NCBI GenBank assembly: GCA_021813445.1
Contig: JAKAKP010000116.1
Coordinates: forward strand, 1 to 58,263
Length of the DNA: 58,263 nt
From: Deltaproteobacteria bacterium
GTDB taxonomy: Bacteria > Desulfobacterota > Desulfobaccia > Desulfobaccales > 0-14-0-80-60-11
Direction: 5' to 3'
The notes below the pieces were generated by a model. That model saw only the letters and a program-made list of their open reading frames with translations, made no database searches and was not told the DNA's origin. Shown here in pieces: positions 51,381-58,263 of this stretch (the stretch's first letter is position 1; each line of letters starts with the position of its first letter). A program made the position numbers and the translations under genes.

Positions 51381-52358
51381 CTATCGCTCCAGGCGCTGAG
51401 TCATCCCCCTAAGAGAGTCATACCACTCTTCCCGGGGAGGAATAAAACGGTCAATCATCAATTCCGCCAGGATCTTCCTCCCTTCCGGGTCCTGATGCAT
51501 GGAGAAAAGCAACTGCTGGATCTGGGTCTTGGTTTCTCTGGACAGTTGCTTGGAGGCCACCAAGGGCGGGATGCCGAATAATTGGGATTTTTTAATGATT
51601 CGCGTTTTGGAGGTTAAGGCCGGAGTCTTTGCCTGATAGTAATCCCAGATCAGGCCATCTACGGCCGCGCCGTCCACCAGACCCCGGGCCACGGCCATGA
51701 TGGAGTTATCATGGCTGTAGGTATAGATGATCTTACTAAAAAAGGTGTCCGGGTGCTGTTTGATTTCTTCCAGCCAGTAAGTGGGTACCAGTCTGCCGGT
51801 ATTGGAATCGGGGTCGGTGAAGGCGAAGGTATGGCCTTTTAAGTCTTCCAGGCTCTTGAAAGGACTGTCTTTATTGACGATGAGGTAGGCGCGGTAGAAG
51901 TGGCTGTCGTGGATTTCGGGGACGGCTACCAGAGAAAAACCGTACTTCTCTTTGCCGCAGACATAGGGGCCGGAGCAGATGAAGGCCAAATCGATTTGGC
52001 CCTTGCCGAGCAGCTCATCGATCTCGGCATAAGTCTTGCGCTGCACTAATTCTATTTTCTTCCCCGACTTATGGCCGATATACTCCAGAAGCTGCCGGTA
52101 AAGGTTGAAGGTCTCCCGGGGTGAAACCATGGCGGCCACCGCGACCCGTAACGGCGGGTCATGGCCAGACTTATCTCCGGGGCGTTCCGCCGGCACGGTC
52201 TTGGAGAAGTCAACCACCACCTTCTCATCGTCACGATTGCAACCGCCCGAAAGCAGACATAGCCCAATCCCCAGAGCGAGAATCAAGAGAAAAATAAGTC
52301 TGAAGGCCAGAGGTTTGCCGCCTCCAAGCTTCCCTATAGAATGAAGGGGTATGCCCAT
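51381..52358 (-). CDS. PhnD-like periplasmic binding lipoprotein
   Basis: About 325 residues. A lipoprotein signal (LILALGIGLCLLSGGCNRD) leads into a PhnD/TtrS-sensor-type binding domain (LRVAVAAMVSPRETFNLYRQLLEYIGHKSGKKIELVQRKTYAEIDELLGKGQIDLAFICSGPYV...). The ATG at 52358 with GGAAGAG 7 bp before it is preferred over an upstream codon. In TtrS-type kinases this same domain is the periplasmic sensor of tetrathionate. Here it is a separate lipoprotein encoded immediately before a membrane-bound sigma-54 activator, so ligand handover to that sensor is likely. Confidence 0.9.
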   Translation of the reverse strand: MGIPLHSIGKLGGGKPLAFRLIFLLILALGIGLCLLSGGCNRDDEKVVVDFSKTVPAERPGDKSGHDPPLRVAVAAMVSPRETFNLYRQLLEYIGHKSGKKIELVQRKTYAEIDELLGKGQIDLAFICSGPYVCGKEKYGFSLVAVPEIHDSHFYRAYLIVNKDSPFKSLEDLKGHTFAFTDPDSNTGRLVPTYWLEEIKQHPDTFFSKIIYTYSHDNSIMAVARGLVDGAAVDGLIWDYYQAKTPALTSKTRIIKKSQLFGIPPLVASKQLSRETKTQIQQLLFSMHQDPEGRKILAELMIDRFIPPREEWYDSLRGMTQRLER

Positions 52359-52499
52359 CGCCCGTCTCTTCCGTTTCTTATATTCTACTATTAATTTAGT
52401 ATACATCCACTGCAAGATAGTTTCGGGAAAAAATTTTAGGAAGGATTAAAAAGAGGTGCCGGCCGGCCGTGTTGGGATAAGCCCCAGGGAGAGTAGCAG

Positions 52500-53027
52500 G
52501 TGGACTTTTATGAGGTCTACGAGCAGCACCACGACCGCGTCAGAGACTTCATCCTGGCCTCGGTCAAGAACCGCTGGGTCGCCGACGACTCGGTGCAGGA
52601 GACCTTTCTCCGGGTCCTGCAAAATCTGGAGAAAGTCAGGGGTCCAGCCAAACTCTCCAGCTGGATTTTCCGTATTGCCGGCAACCTCTGCCAGGATTAT
52701 TTCCGCAGTCCCAGACGGAAGGTGTTGTGCTTTGCAGATAATCCCGCCGGAGAGTTGCCGGGGGAGTCCTCCCTGGAAAAGGAGATGGAAAAATACCAGA
52801 TGAGCCTGTTGGTGCAGGACCTGATCAAGCTCCTGCCGGAACCCATGCGCCAGGTGATCTTTCTCTGTGACATAAAAGAGGAGAGTCAGCAGGAGGCCGC
52901 AGAACTCTTGGGCATCTCTTTGGACAACCTCAAAGTCCGGCTGCACCGGGCCCGCAAACAGCTCAAAGCCATCCTGGAGGAAAAGGGTTATTCCCCAGCA
53001 ACTAACCTGCCTTGCCGGACCCTGTAA
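52500..53027 (+). CDS. ECF-type RNA polymerase sigma factor
   Basis: A 175-residue sigma-70 factor with regions 2 and 4 only. Region 2 is FYEVYEQHHDRVRDFILASVKNRWVADDSVQETFLRVLQNL (about residues 3-43). Region 4 is LIKLLPEPMRQVIFLCDIKEESQQEAAELLGISLDNLKVRLHRARKQLK (about 112-160). The start is a GTG with GGGAGAG about 7 bp upstream. No anti-sigma gene adjoins. A SigZ-like role is possible. The next plus-strand gene, encoding a DGC protein, begins 91 bp later and could be in its regulon; that is inference. Confidence 0.9.
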   Translation: MDFYEVYEQHHDRVRDFILASVKNRWVADDSVQETFLRVLQNLEKVRGPAKLSSWIFRIAGNLCQDYFRSPRRKVLCFADNPAGELPGESSLEKEMEKYQMSLLVQDLIKLLPEPMRQVIFLCDIKEESQQEAAELLGISLDNLKVRLHRARKQLKAILEEKGYSPATNLPCRTL

Positions 53028-53118
53028 CTTTTCCTAACCCTCATCCGTCTTAACAGCCAAAGATCGAAGCGCTTCGCATCCACCAATCTCTAAATCTTGA
53101 TCCGAGGAGAAATCGATC

Positions 53119-53589
53119 ATGGCTGACACCATTCAAATTGAACTGTCAAACCAGTCTTGCGGCGCTGGCCTGGAATATGCCCGGAAGCAATCGGCGGGAC
53201 CTGCCAAAGATGCCATTCTCTGCTGCGAAGGCATGTGCCTGAAAGGGGAAACCGCCCGCCGGGCCGCCAACCTGATGGGTCACCGGCTGGTGCCGGAAAA
53301 GACCGTCCGCATCTGCCACGGCGGCCTGCTGGAGAAAAGCGGCGGCATGCGCGACCTGATTCAACGGTCCAGCCGGGTGCTGGTTCTGGACGGCTGCGGT
53401 ATGGCCTGCTGCTCACGCCTCACCAAGGCCGCCTTCCCGGAGCTGCAACCCGAAGTGGTCTTTACCAACGAGATGACCACCTATGCTGGCGACCCATTCG
53501 GCATTGATGAGGTGCCGGAAGCGGAGATTACCGCTAACGCCCAAAAAGTGGCGGCCGCCCTGGTGAGCAAGTATTACGGCGGCTGCTAG
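53119..53589 (+). CDS. DGC-domain putative zinc-binding protein
   Basis: A 156-residue protein of the DGC family (PF08859). The name motif is VLVLDGCGMACCSRL near residue 94. Other Cys groups are ILCCEGMCLKG near 33 and RICHGGLLEK. An N-terminal SCGAG is another possible ligand. The last residues are GGC. It is followed 28 bp later by an OsmC gene, which suggests a shared transcript. Function is unknown; the family is associated with anaerobes, metal handling and sulfur-rich settings. Confidence 0.87.
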   Translation: MADTIQIELSNQSCGAGLEYARKQSAGPAKDAILCCEGMCLKGETARRAANLMGHRLVPEKTVRICHGGLLEKSGGMRDLIQRSSRVLVLDGCGMACCSRLTKAAFPELQPEVVFTNEMTTYAGDPFGIDEVPEAEITANAQKVAAALVSKYYGGC

Positions 53590-53617
53590 CGAACGGGTTA
53601 CTTTAAAGGAGGGACTT

Positions 53618-54100
53618 ATGAGCGCTACAGACTGTTGCGGCCCAGGCGGCACCCCGGGATTAAAGCCCAAGCTGAAAACTATCCGCATCGAGGCCAGGGC
53701 TAATGATAAATATCAAGTGGCGGTCCAGGCCGGGGAACGCACCCTTTATGTGGATCAGGCGGTGGCGGTGGGTGGTGAAGGCGCCGGAGCCAGCCCCATG
53801 GAATACCTGTTTGCTTCCCTGGCAGGTTGCCTCGCCACCACGGCCCGAATCATCGCCACCCAGCAGAATCTCGATTTGAAAGGCATGGATATTAAAGTCG
53901 AAGGGGCGCTGGATCTGAATTTCCTCTACGGCAAAAGCAGGGACGGCAGGCCCGGGGCCGCGGGCATTAAGGTCAGCGTGGCGCTTGACTCGGCCATGTC
54001 GGAGCTGGAGCGCCAAAGCTTCTTTAAGGAGTTGCGAGCCAGATGCCCGATCTCGGATACGATCGCGGCAGCCACGCCGATAACCATTACCGCCGTATAA
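53618..54100 (+). CDS. OsmC-family protein
   Basis: A 160-residue protein of the OsmC/Ohr family, whose members are thiol peroxidases or have unknown thiol roles. The family core is ASPMEYLFASLAGCLATTARIIATQQNLDLKGMDIKVEGALD (about residues 50-90), with one Cys in AGC. The second conserved Cys is in RARCPISDTI near residue 142. The N-terminal DCCGPGG is an additional Cys pair not usual in Ohr proteins. AAAGGAGG precedes the ATG. It lies between two DGC-domain genes. Confidence 0.9.
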   Translation: MSATDCCGPGGTPGLKPKLKTIRIEARANDKYQVAVQAGERTLYVDQAVAVGGEGAGASPMEYLFASLAGCLATTARIIATQQNLDLKGMDIKVEGALDLNFLYGKSRDGRPGAAGIKVSVALDSAMSELERQSFFKELRARCPISDTIAAATPITITAV

Positions 54101-54106
54101 CTTTGT

Positions 54107-54118
54107 AACACCGGTGTT
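54107..54118. repeat. Perfect palindrome after OsmC gene
   Basis: AACACCGGTGTT, 7 bp past the OsmC stop and 90 bp before the next gene. It may be an operator for the following gene. Confidence 0.4.
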
Positions 54119-54208
54119 GGAATAACGGCAGCCCTTGGATATGGGGAGGTTCATTTCCGGGGCTGCCTCTATAAAAATTCACATACATAATTCTTTAAGG
54201 AGGAAATC

Positions 54209-54584
54209 ATGTCTCAAGATTGTTGTCAGCCCCAAGTGGATACCTTGATCCTGGCCTGTTCGGGGGGGTCCAATGTGGGGCAGTTGGCCAACCAGGCGGC
54301 GGTGGAACTGACCCAGGAAGGCTTCGGCAAACTCTTCTGCCTGGCCGGGGTGGGGGCGCAGTTAAGCGGTTTCGTCCAATCCGCCTAAGGATATTCCCAA
54401 TTTGGTGGTGATCGATGGCTGCGAAGTCGGTTGCGCCAAAGGAGTGCTGGAACAGGCCGGGGTGCTGCTGCGCTCTTATCTGGTGATCACCGAAATGGGA
54501 ATTTGCAAAAACAAGGATATGCATCTCCAGCGGAAAGAAATCGACCGGGTCAAGCAGGCGGTGCAGGACCTGCGCGGCAAGTGA
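54209..54584 (+). pseudogene. Second DGC-domain protein, frameshifted
   Basis: A gene with AAGGAGG before its ATG. The first frame (59 codons: SQDCCQPQVDTLILACSGGSNVGQLANQAA...) stops at 54386-54388. In the frame one base later the sequence continues as KDIPNLVVIDGCEVGCAKGVLEQAGV and runs to a stop at 54584, completing a typical ~125-residue DGC/zinc-binding protein. Deleting one base near 54381-54386 restores it. Either the gene is newly broken or the base is a sequence error. It resembles the protein at 53119-53589 in the motif region. Confidence 0.78.
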
Positions 54585-54635
54585 TACTGCCGGTCCGGAA
54601 AAACGGGCCTCAGTTCCATAATTTTGCATTGACAA

Positions 54636-54655
54636 TAATCGGCTAAACGGTTACA
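54636..54655 (+). promoter_or_regulatory. ArsR operator upstream of arsR
   Basis: TAATCGGCTAAACGGTTACA, 8 bp before the arsR ATG. It differs at only 2 of 20 positions from the site at 55087-55106. TTGACA stands at 54629-54634. The start codon has no clear ribosome-binding site, so arsR could be translated from an almost leaderless transcript. Confidence 0.75.
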
Positions 54656-54663
54656 AGAAAATT

Positions 54664-55050
54664 ATGAAATTCGAGGCCCGGCTTTTTAAATCCCTGGCAG
54701 ATGAGACCCGGCTGCAAATCCTCTGGCTCCTGAAAGGCCAGGAGGAGCTCTGTGTGTGCGACATCATGCGGGTCCTGGGCATTACGCATTCCAAGGCTTC
54801 CCGGCATCTGCGCTATCTCTTTCACCTGGGTTTGGTCAGCGACCGCCGGGAGGGCCTCTGGATGTATTACCGCCTCAGCCCCGCGCCCGGCAGCCAAGGC
54901 GATAAATTGCTCCGGATGCTGGATGAGATGTTGGCCCCCCTGCCCGAAGCAGAAGCCTTGCGGCAGCGGCTTAACCAGTGGCTGGAAGAGAAAAAGGCTC
55001 TTCAGGACAAGGCGGGACTGTCCCGGGAAGCCACCTGCATGTGCTCTTGA
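54664..55050 (+). CDS. arsR: ArsR-family metalloregulator
   Basis: A 128-residue ArsR/SmtB-type repressor. It has the classical arsenic-binding ELCVCDIM (Cys at residues ~31 and 33) and the winged helix FKSLADETRLQILWLLKGQ...HSKASRHLRYLFHLGLVSDRREGLWMYYRL. Two Cys at the C-terminus (TCMCS) may add a metal site. It probably binds the duplicated operators at 54636-54655 and 55087-55106, repressing itself and the acr3 remnant until As(III) or Sb(III) binds. Confidence 0.93.
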   Translation: MKFEARLFKSLADETRLQILWLLKGQEELCVCDIMRVLGITHSKASRHLRYLFHLGLVSDRREGLWMYYRLSPAPGSQGDKLLRMLDEMLAPLPEAEALRQRLNQWLEEKKALQDKAGLSREATCMCS

Positions 55051-55086
55051 TTACCGTTCTTGGGAAAAATTTTTTTGGACGAAAAT

Positions 55087-55106
55087 TAATCGTTTAAACG
55101 GTTACA
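55087..55106 (+). promoter_or_regulatory. ArsR operator upstream of acr3 remnant
   Basis: TAATCGTTTAAACGGTTACA. It contains the perfect palindrome CGTTTAAACG. It is 18/20 identical to the copy before arsR and lies 28 bp before the acr3 start. Confidence 0.75.
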
Positions 55107-55134
55107 TAAGTCCCCGTTCGATGAGAGTGTGAAC

Positions 55135-55440
55135 ATGGCTGCCACTGTTGGCAAGCGCCTGGGTTTCGTGGAGCGCTTCCTGACCCTGTGGATCTTTCTG
55201 ACCATGGCTGCCGGGGTGGCGCTGGGGTATCTGGTCCCCAATTTCACCAAGGCGTTGGCCTACTTCCAGGTGGGCACCACCAACATTCCCATCGCCATCG
55301 GCCTGATTCTGATGATGTATCCGCCCCTGGCCAAGGTGCGATGCGGTCATCGGCCCCCTGGTGGAGGTGCCGTTGCTCATCAGCCTGGTCAACATGGCCT
55401 TGCGCTTCCGCCAGAAGTATTTTGCACCAGCGGTTTGTGA
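55135..55440 (+). pseudogene. acr3: acr3 arsenite efflux gene with large internal deletion
   Basis: The first 68 codons are the intact start of an Acr3 arsenite permease ([24 protein letters not shown], then [26 protein letters not shown]). At about 55340 the sequence jumps, with a frame change, to the Acr3 C-terminus ([20 protein letters not shown], then RFRQKYF). Around 250 residues are absent, including most membrane helices. An arsenite pump cannot form. The ArsR operator upstream is still intact. Downstream genes for a thioredoxin, CcdA and a permease may provide the remaining resistance. Confidence 0.82.
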
Positions 55441-55472
55441 GCCAGCGGTTGTCGATAAAAAGGGACAATTCC

Positions 55473-56348
55473 ATGTTCAAAACCATCATGCTGGCTACCG
55501 ACCTCTCCCCTGCCTGGGACGAGATTGTCGCCTGCGCCGGAGAATTTCGAGCTTTGGGGTGCTCCAAGGTGATCTTGACGCATTTAATCAGCGTTAAGTT
55601 CATGATGGGCATGGAGGGAAGGCTAAGGGCCGAGGCCAGGCCGAAATTGGAAGCTCAAAAAGCGAAACTGGAAGCTCAGGGCTTGGCGGTGGAGATCGAG
55701 ATGCCTATCGGATTGCCCGCATATTCCATAAATGAAGTGGCTCGTTGTGGTGGAGCAGACCTCATTGTGATGGGCTCCCACGGCCAATCCCTTTGGCGGG
55801 AAGAGGTGCTGGGCTGCATCACCTGTGCGGTGTTGCATCATGTGCAGTACCCGGTGCTGCTTCTCAATGTGAAGATAAAGGAAGGTATGACCCGGGGCGC
55901 CTGCCGCCTCCAGGCTACGGAGTTGCTGCGCCACATCCTTTTTCCCACGGATTTTTCGGAAACTGCCCAAAGGGCCCTTTATTATGCGGAATTTCTGGCC
56001 GCTAAAGGGGCTAGTAAGGTTACCTTGCTGAACGCCTTGGACGTACCGGGGCATGAGGCCTATCCCCCCGGCTACCAGGAGTGGGCCGAAACTGCGGCCC
56101 GGAAGTTGCTGGCAGCCTGGCGGCAGCGCCTTCTGAAAGCCGGGGTCAAACAAATCCAAACCCGCCTTGACCCAAGCCATCCGATTCCGGCAATTTTGGA
56201 AGCCCTCAAAACCCAGGATATATCGTTGTTGGTTATGGGTACCCAAGGGAAAGGATTTATCAAAGAAATCTTTTTGGGGAGCGTAGCCCATAATGTTTCC
56301 CGCTTGGCGCCCTGCCCGGTGCTCTTGATCCCGCCGGCAACCCGGTGA
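55473..56348 (+). CDS. Tandem universal stress protein
   Basis: A 291-residue protein with two UspA domains. The first ends in the nucleotide-binding VMGSHGQSLWREEVLGCITCAVLHH, then YPVLLL near residue 125. The second starts at HILFPTDFSETAQRALYYAEF near residue 155 and ends in VMGTQGKGFIKEIFLGSVAHNVSR, then CPVLLIP. Both have the G-x2-G-x9-G pattern that binds ATP. The ATG at 55473 is chosen because it begins the family (MFKTIMLATDLSPAW) and GGGA lies just before it. It overlaps the out-of-frame tail of the acr3 remnant. Confidence 0.92.
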   Translation: MFKTIMLATDLSPAWDEIVACAGEFRALGCSKVILTHLISVKFMMGMEGRLRAEARPKLEAQKAKLEAQGLAVEIEMPIGLPAYSINEVARCGGADLIVMGSHGQSLWREEVLGCITCAVLHHVQYPVLLLNVKIKEGMTRGACRLQATELLRHILFPTDFSETAQRALYYAEFLAAKGASKVTLLNALDVPGHEAYPPGYQEWAETAARKLLAAWRQRLLKAGVKQIQTRLDPSHPIPAILEALKTQDISLLVMGTQGKGFIKEIFLGSVAHNVSRLAPCPVLLIPPATR

Positions 56349-56467
56349 TCATGATCTTTTCAGGAAAAAATTCCTGGGGGCGCGCCGATTTTTATGGGTG
56401 AGGGGGTTTTTATTTATAAATGCGGATATACGATTATATTAAATCCAAGCAACAAGGACGGGTAATC

Positions 56468-56851
56468 ATGAAATCGTGGCATCGTTGGGTCATCGGGCTG
56501 ATCGGTTTAGTCCTGGGGCTCTCGCTGGTCTGGCAACCAGTACAGGCATTGGCAGGTCCGTCTCCGGCCCCGGGCAAGCCGGCGCTTTATGATTTCGGCC
56601 GGGGCATGTGCGTCTCTTGCAAGGAGATGGAAAAGATCCTGGGTTCCATCAAGGGCAAATACGGCAGCCAAGTCGAGGTGCGCCTGGTCATGGCGGAAAA
56701 GAATGAGGATCTGTTCAAACAATATAAGATCATGCTCATTCCCACCCAGGTGTTTCTGGATGCCTCCGGGAAAGAGGTCTTTCGCCATATCGGGGTCTAT
56801 CCCGAAAAAGAGCTGGTAGCCAAGTTGAAGGAACTAAAATTTATCAAGTAA
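56468..56851 (+). CDS. Exported thioredoxin-like protein
   Basis: A 127-residue protein. Signal peptide or anchor at residues ~5-25 (RWVIGLIGLVLGLSLVW). The thioredoxin fold follows with active-site CVSC (GMCVSCKEMEKIL) near residue 50 and cis-Pro in MLIPTQVFLD. The ATG at 56468 is preferred over an in-frame start 48 bp upstream because it directly precedes the signal peptide. CcdA follows 10 bp later and is its likely electron donor. Thioredoxin-CcdA-permease sets beside arsR are common in anaerobes. Confidence 0.92.
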   Translation: MKSWHRWVIGLIGLVLGLSLVWQPVQALAGPSPAPGKPALYDFGRGMCVSCKEMEKILGSIKGKYGSQVEVRLVMAEKNEDLFKQYKIMLIPTQVFLDASGKEVFRHIGVYPEKELVAKLKELKFIK

Positions 56852-56861
56852 AGGAAAAGCC

Positions 56862-57563
56862 ATGTCTTGGTCCGAAACGTTGGGGCAGGTCTTACAGCAT
56901 AAACCGGGGCTGGCCTATGGGGCCGCTTACCTGGGCGGGGTGGTGGCGACCGCCAGTCCCTGTATCCTGGCCAGCATCCCTCTGGTTATCGGTTTTGTCG
57001 GCGGTTATGCCGGGGGCAACAAGAAGCAGGCCTTTTACTATTCCCTGACCTTTGTCATGGGGTTGGCCCTGGTCATGTCCGTTTTGGGCGCGGTGGCCGC
57101 GCTCATGGGCACCATGTTCGGTGATGTGGGGGCGGGCTGGCGATTTGTGATCGCGCTTATTTTTATGGTTATGGGCCTCCAGTTGGCCGGGGTTATCAAC
57201 CTGAAGCTGGGCGGCAATGCTCAGAGATTCCTGCCCCAGCGCACCGGCCTCATCGGGGCCCTGATCCTGGGCATGCTCTTCGGCCTGGTGCTCTCACCCT
57301 GCGCCTCCCCGGTGCTGGCGGTGATCCTTACCCTGGCCGCGGTCAAGGGCGAGGTTGCCTACGGCAGTTCCCTGCTTTTCGCCTATGCTTTGGGCCAAGG
57401 GACCCTGGTCATCCTGGCGGGCACCTTTACCGGGGTGGTCGAAAGCTTCCTGCAATCCCGGGGAGCCAAGGCCAGCCTGTTGATGCAGCAGGTGGCCGGC
57501 TTTTTGATCTTCTTTGCCGGAGCCTATTTCTTCTTCCAAGGAGTGCGCGCCTGGATGGTTTAA
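56862..57563 (+). CDS. ccdA: CcdA-type transmembrane electron transporter
   Basis: A 233-residue DsbD-beta-like membrane protein with six helices. The two conserved Cys lie in the first (TASPCILASIP, Cys34) and middle (GLVLSPCASPVL) helices, each next to Pro. It transfers reducing power from cytoplasmic thioredoxin to exported thiol proteins, here most likely the thioredoxin encoded just upstream. AAGGAAAAGCC precedes the ATG. Confidence 0.93.
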   Translation: MSWSETLGQVLQHKPGLAYGAAYLGGVVATASPCILASIPLVIGFVGGYAGGNKKQAFYYSLTFVMGLALVMSVLGAVAALMGTMFGDVGAGWRFVIALIFMVMGLQLAGVINLKLGGNAQRFLPQRTGLIGALILGMLFGLVLSPCASPVLAVILTLAAVKGEVAYGSSLLFAYALGQGTLVILAGTFTGVVESFLQSRGAKASLLMQQVAGFLIFFAGAYFFFQGVRAWMV

Positions 57564-57605
57564 TCAGCAAACCGGGAAATTATTTTCCTTTAGAGGATAT
57601 TAACA

Positions 57606-58263
57606 ATGGATAAACAACCTTCATCAGAGCAGGCTGCCGCTTCAGAAATCGCCTCTGAGATGACCGAGGAACCCCTGAACTTCGTGGCCAAAGTGAAAAC
57701 CGCATTAACTGATATTTCGGCCAGGCAAGTCCTCAAACTGGGTTTTCTGGCACTGGGTCTTATTGTCTGGTATCCGATTTATCGTGAACTGGACCCCTTT
57801 TCCCGTTGGGTGGCTTCTGACCTGTTCCGCATCGCCCCCGGCAGTCACTTGGGCGAATCCGTGTCATTCTTCTTTCTGGACATCCCCAAGGTCTTCATGC
57901 TGCTGCTCCTGATCGTCTGGGGCGTCGGCGTGATCCGCTCCTTTTTCTCACCTGAGCGCACCCGGGCCATCCTGGCGGGCAAGCGGGAGTTCCTCGGTCA
58001 TGCGCTGGCAGGGGCGCTAGGGGTGGTGACGCCGTTCTGTTCCTGTTCGGCGGTGCCCCTGTTTATCGGCTTCGTGGAAGCGGGCATTCCCATCGGCGTC
58101 ACCTTCTCGTTTCTCATCACAGCTCCCATGGTGAATGAGATCGCCCTGGCGCTGCTGTGGGCCATGTTCGGCTGGCGCATCGCCTTGCTCTACATGGCCA
58201 CCGGACTGGTCATCGCCATCTCCAGCGGCATCGTCATCGGCCGCCTGAACCTGGAGCGCCAGG
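57606..58263 (+). CDS. Permease of the ArsP/DUF318 type, 3' end missing
   Basis: 219 codons are visible and the frame is open at the window end. A hydrophilic ~40-residue N-terminus (many Glu, Ser and Ala) precedes helices at residues ~45-60 and ~95-115. The family signature lies near residues 138-175: GVVTPFCSCSAVPLFIGFVEAGIPIGVTFSFLITAPMVNE, with the vicinal CSC proposed to bind trivalent (organo)arsenicals. It is the last gene of the arsR-thioredoxin-ccdA-permease run. The substrate may be arsenic or another soft metal. Confidence 0.9.
   Translation, partial: MDKQPSSEQAAASEIASEMTEEPLNFVAKVKTALTDISARQVLKLGFLALGLIVWYPIYRELDPFSRWVASDLFRIAPGSHLGESVSFFFLDIPKVFMLLLLIVWGVGVIRSFFSPERTRAILAGKREFLGHALAGALGVVTPFCSCSAVPLFIGFVEAGIPIGVTFSFLITAPMVNEIALALLWAMFGWRIALLYMATGLVIAISSGIVIGRLNLERQ

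Noticed and set aside
55188-55472. N-terminal extension of the universal stress protein
   Set aside because: It is the out-of-frame translation of the acr3 remnant; the Usp fold starts at the ATG at 55473.

Overview
The window looks like chromosome of a strict anaerobe, a dissimilatory sulfate-reducing bacterium of the Desulfobacterota. A Desulfobacca-like or Syntrophobacter-like lineage is my best guess. The basis is a complete sat-aprBA-qmoABC block, several cysteine-rich regulators, LIV-type ABC transport, a molybdenum respiratory reductase and generally GC-rich genes separated by AT-rich, repeat-laden gaps. The genus assignment is inference.

Layout. 1-2.9 kb: the end of a receiver-cyclase protein, a CheY-like regulator, an unknown membrane protein and a CoA-binding protein. 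3-13 kb (minus strand): a cysteine-cluster protein and the sulfate-activation and electron-transfer genes qmoC, qmoB, qmoA, aprA, aprB and sat. CRP/HcpR-like palindromes lie upstream of both sat and qmoA. 13-15.6 kb: a ferritin-like/adenylate-cyclase fusion directly upstream of sat, a small Cys/His-rich protein and a SAM hydrolase. 15.6-16.2 kb: a repeat-rich gap with a 136-bp MITE-like element. 16.2-21.2 kb (minus): a run of exported proteins (Memo-CapA fusion, DUF3160 lipoprotein, two small periplasmic proteins, one frameshifted). 21.5-24.6 kb: a NarL-type two-component pair. 24.7-32.8 kb: livKHMGF, a CBS protein and a double-length malic enzyme whose N-terminal half has lost its metal site. 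33-39.3 kb: an Fe-S/LuxR fusion regulator, a frameshifted methyltransferase and a frameshifted ene-reductase, small cysteine proteins, a MerR regulator, mobA, a stand-alone 3'-phosphoesterase and tRNA-Glu. 39.36-39.92 kb: a chimeric transposase/integrase remnant at the tRNA 3' end. 40-52.4 kb (minus): a Ttr-like molybdenum reductase operon joined to FmdE-like, MoeA-like and MoaA genes, preceded by a receiver gene with a sigma-54 promoter and candidate enhancer sites. Upstream of that are a membrane-spanning sigma-54 activator and a PhnD-like lipoprotein. 52.5-58.3 kb: an ECF sigma factor, DGC and OsmC proteins, then an arsenic-type cluster (arsR, a deleted acr3, Usp, thioredoxin, ccdA, permease).

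How they work together. Sat, Apr and Qmo activate sulfate and feed quinol electrons into APS reduction. The adjacent cyclase and the CRP-like sites suggest cyclic-nucleotide or CRP/FNR-family control. The 40-52 kb block reads as one sensory-respiratory unit: an exported ligand-binding lipoprotein, a transmembrane enhancer-binding protein, a sigma-54 promoter, a reductase and its cofactor genes. The 54-58 kb block is ArsR-controlled, with two near-identical operator copies, but its Acr3 pump has lost its middle. Single-base frameshifts occur in four genes (about 21.0, 34.88, 36.22 and 54.39 kb). They may be assembly errors or real decay, and raw reads would decide.
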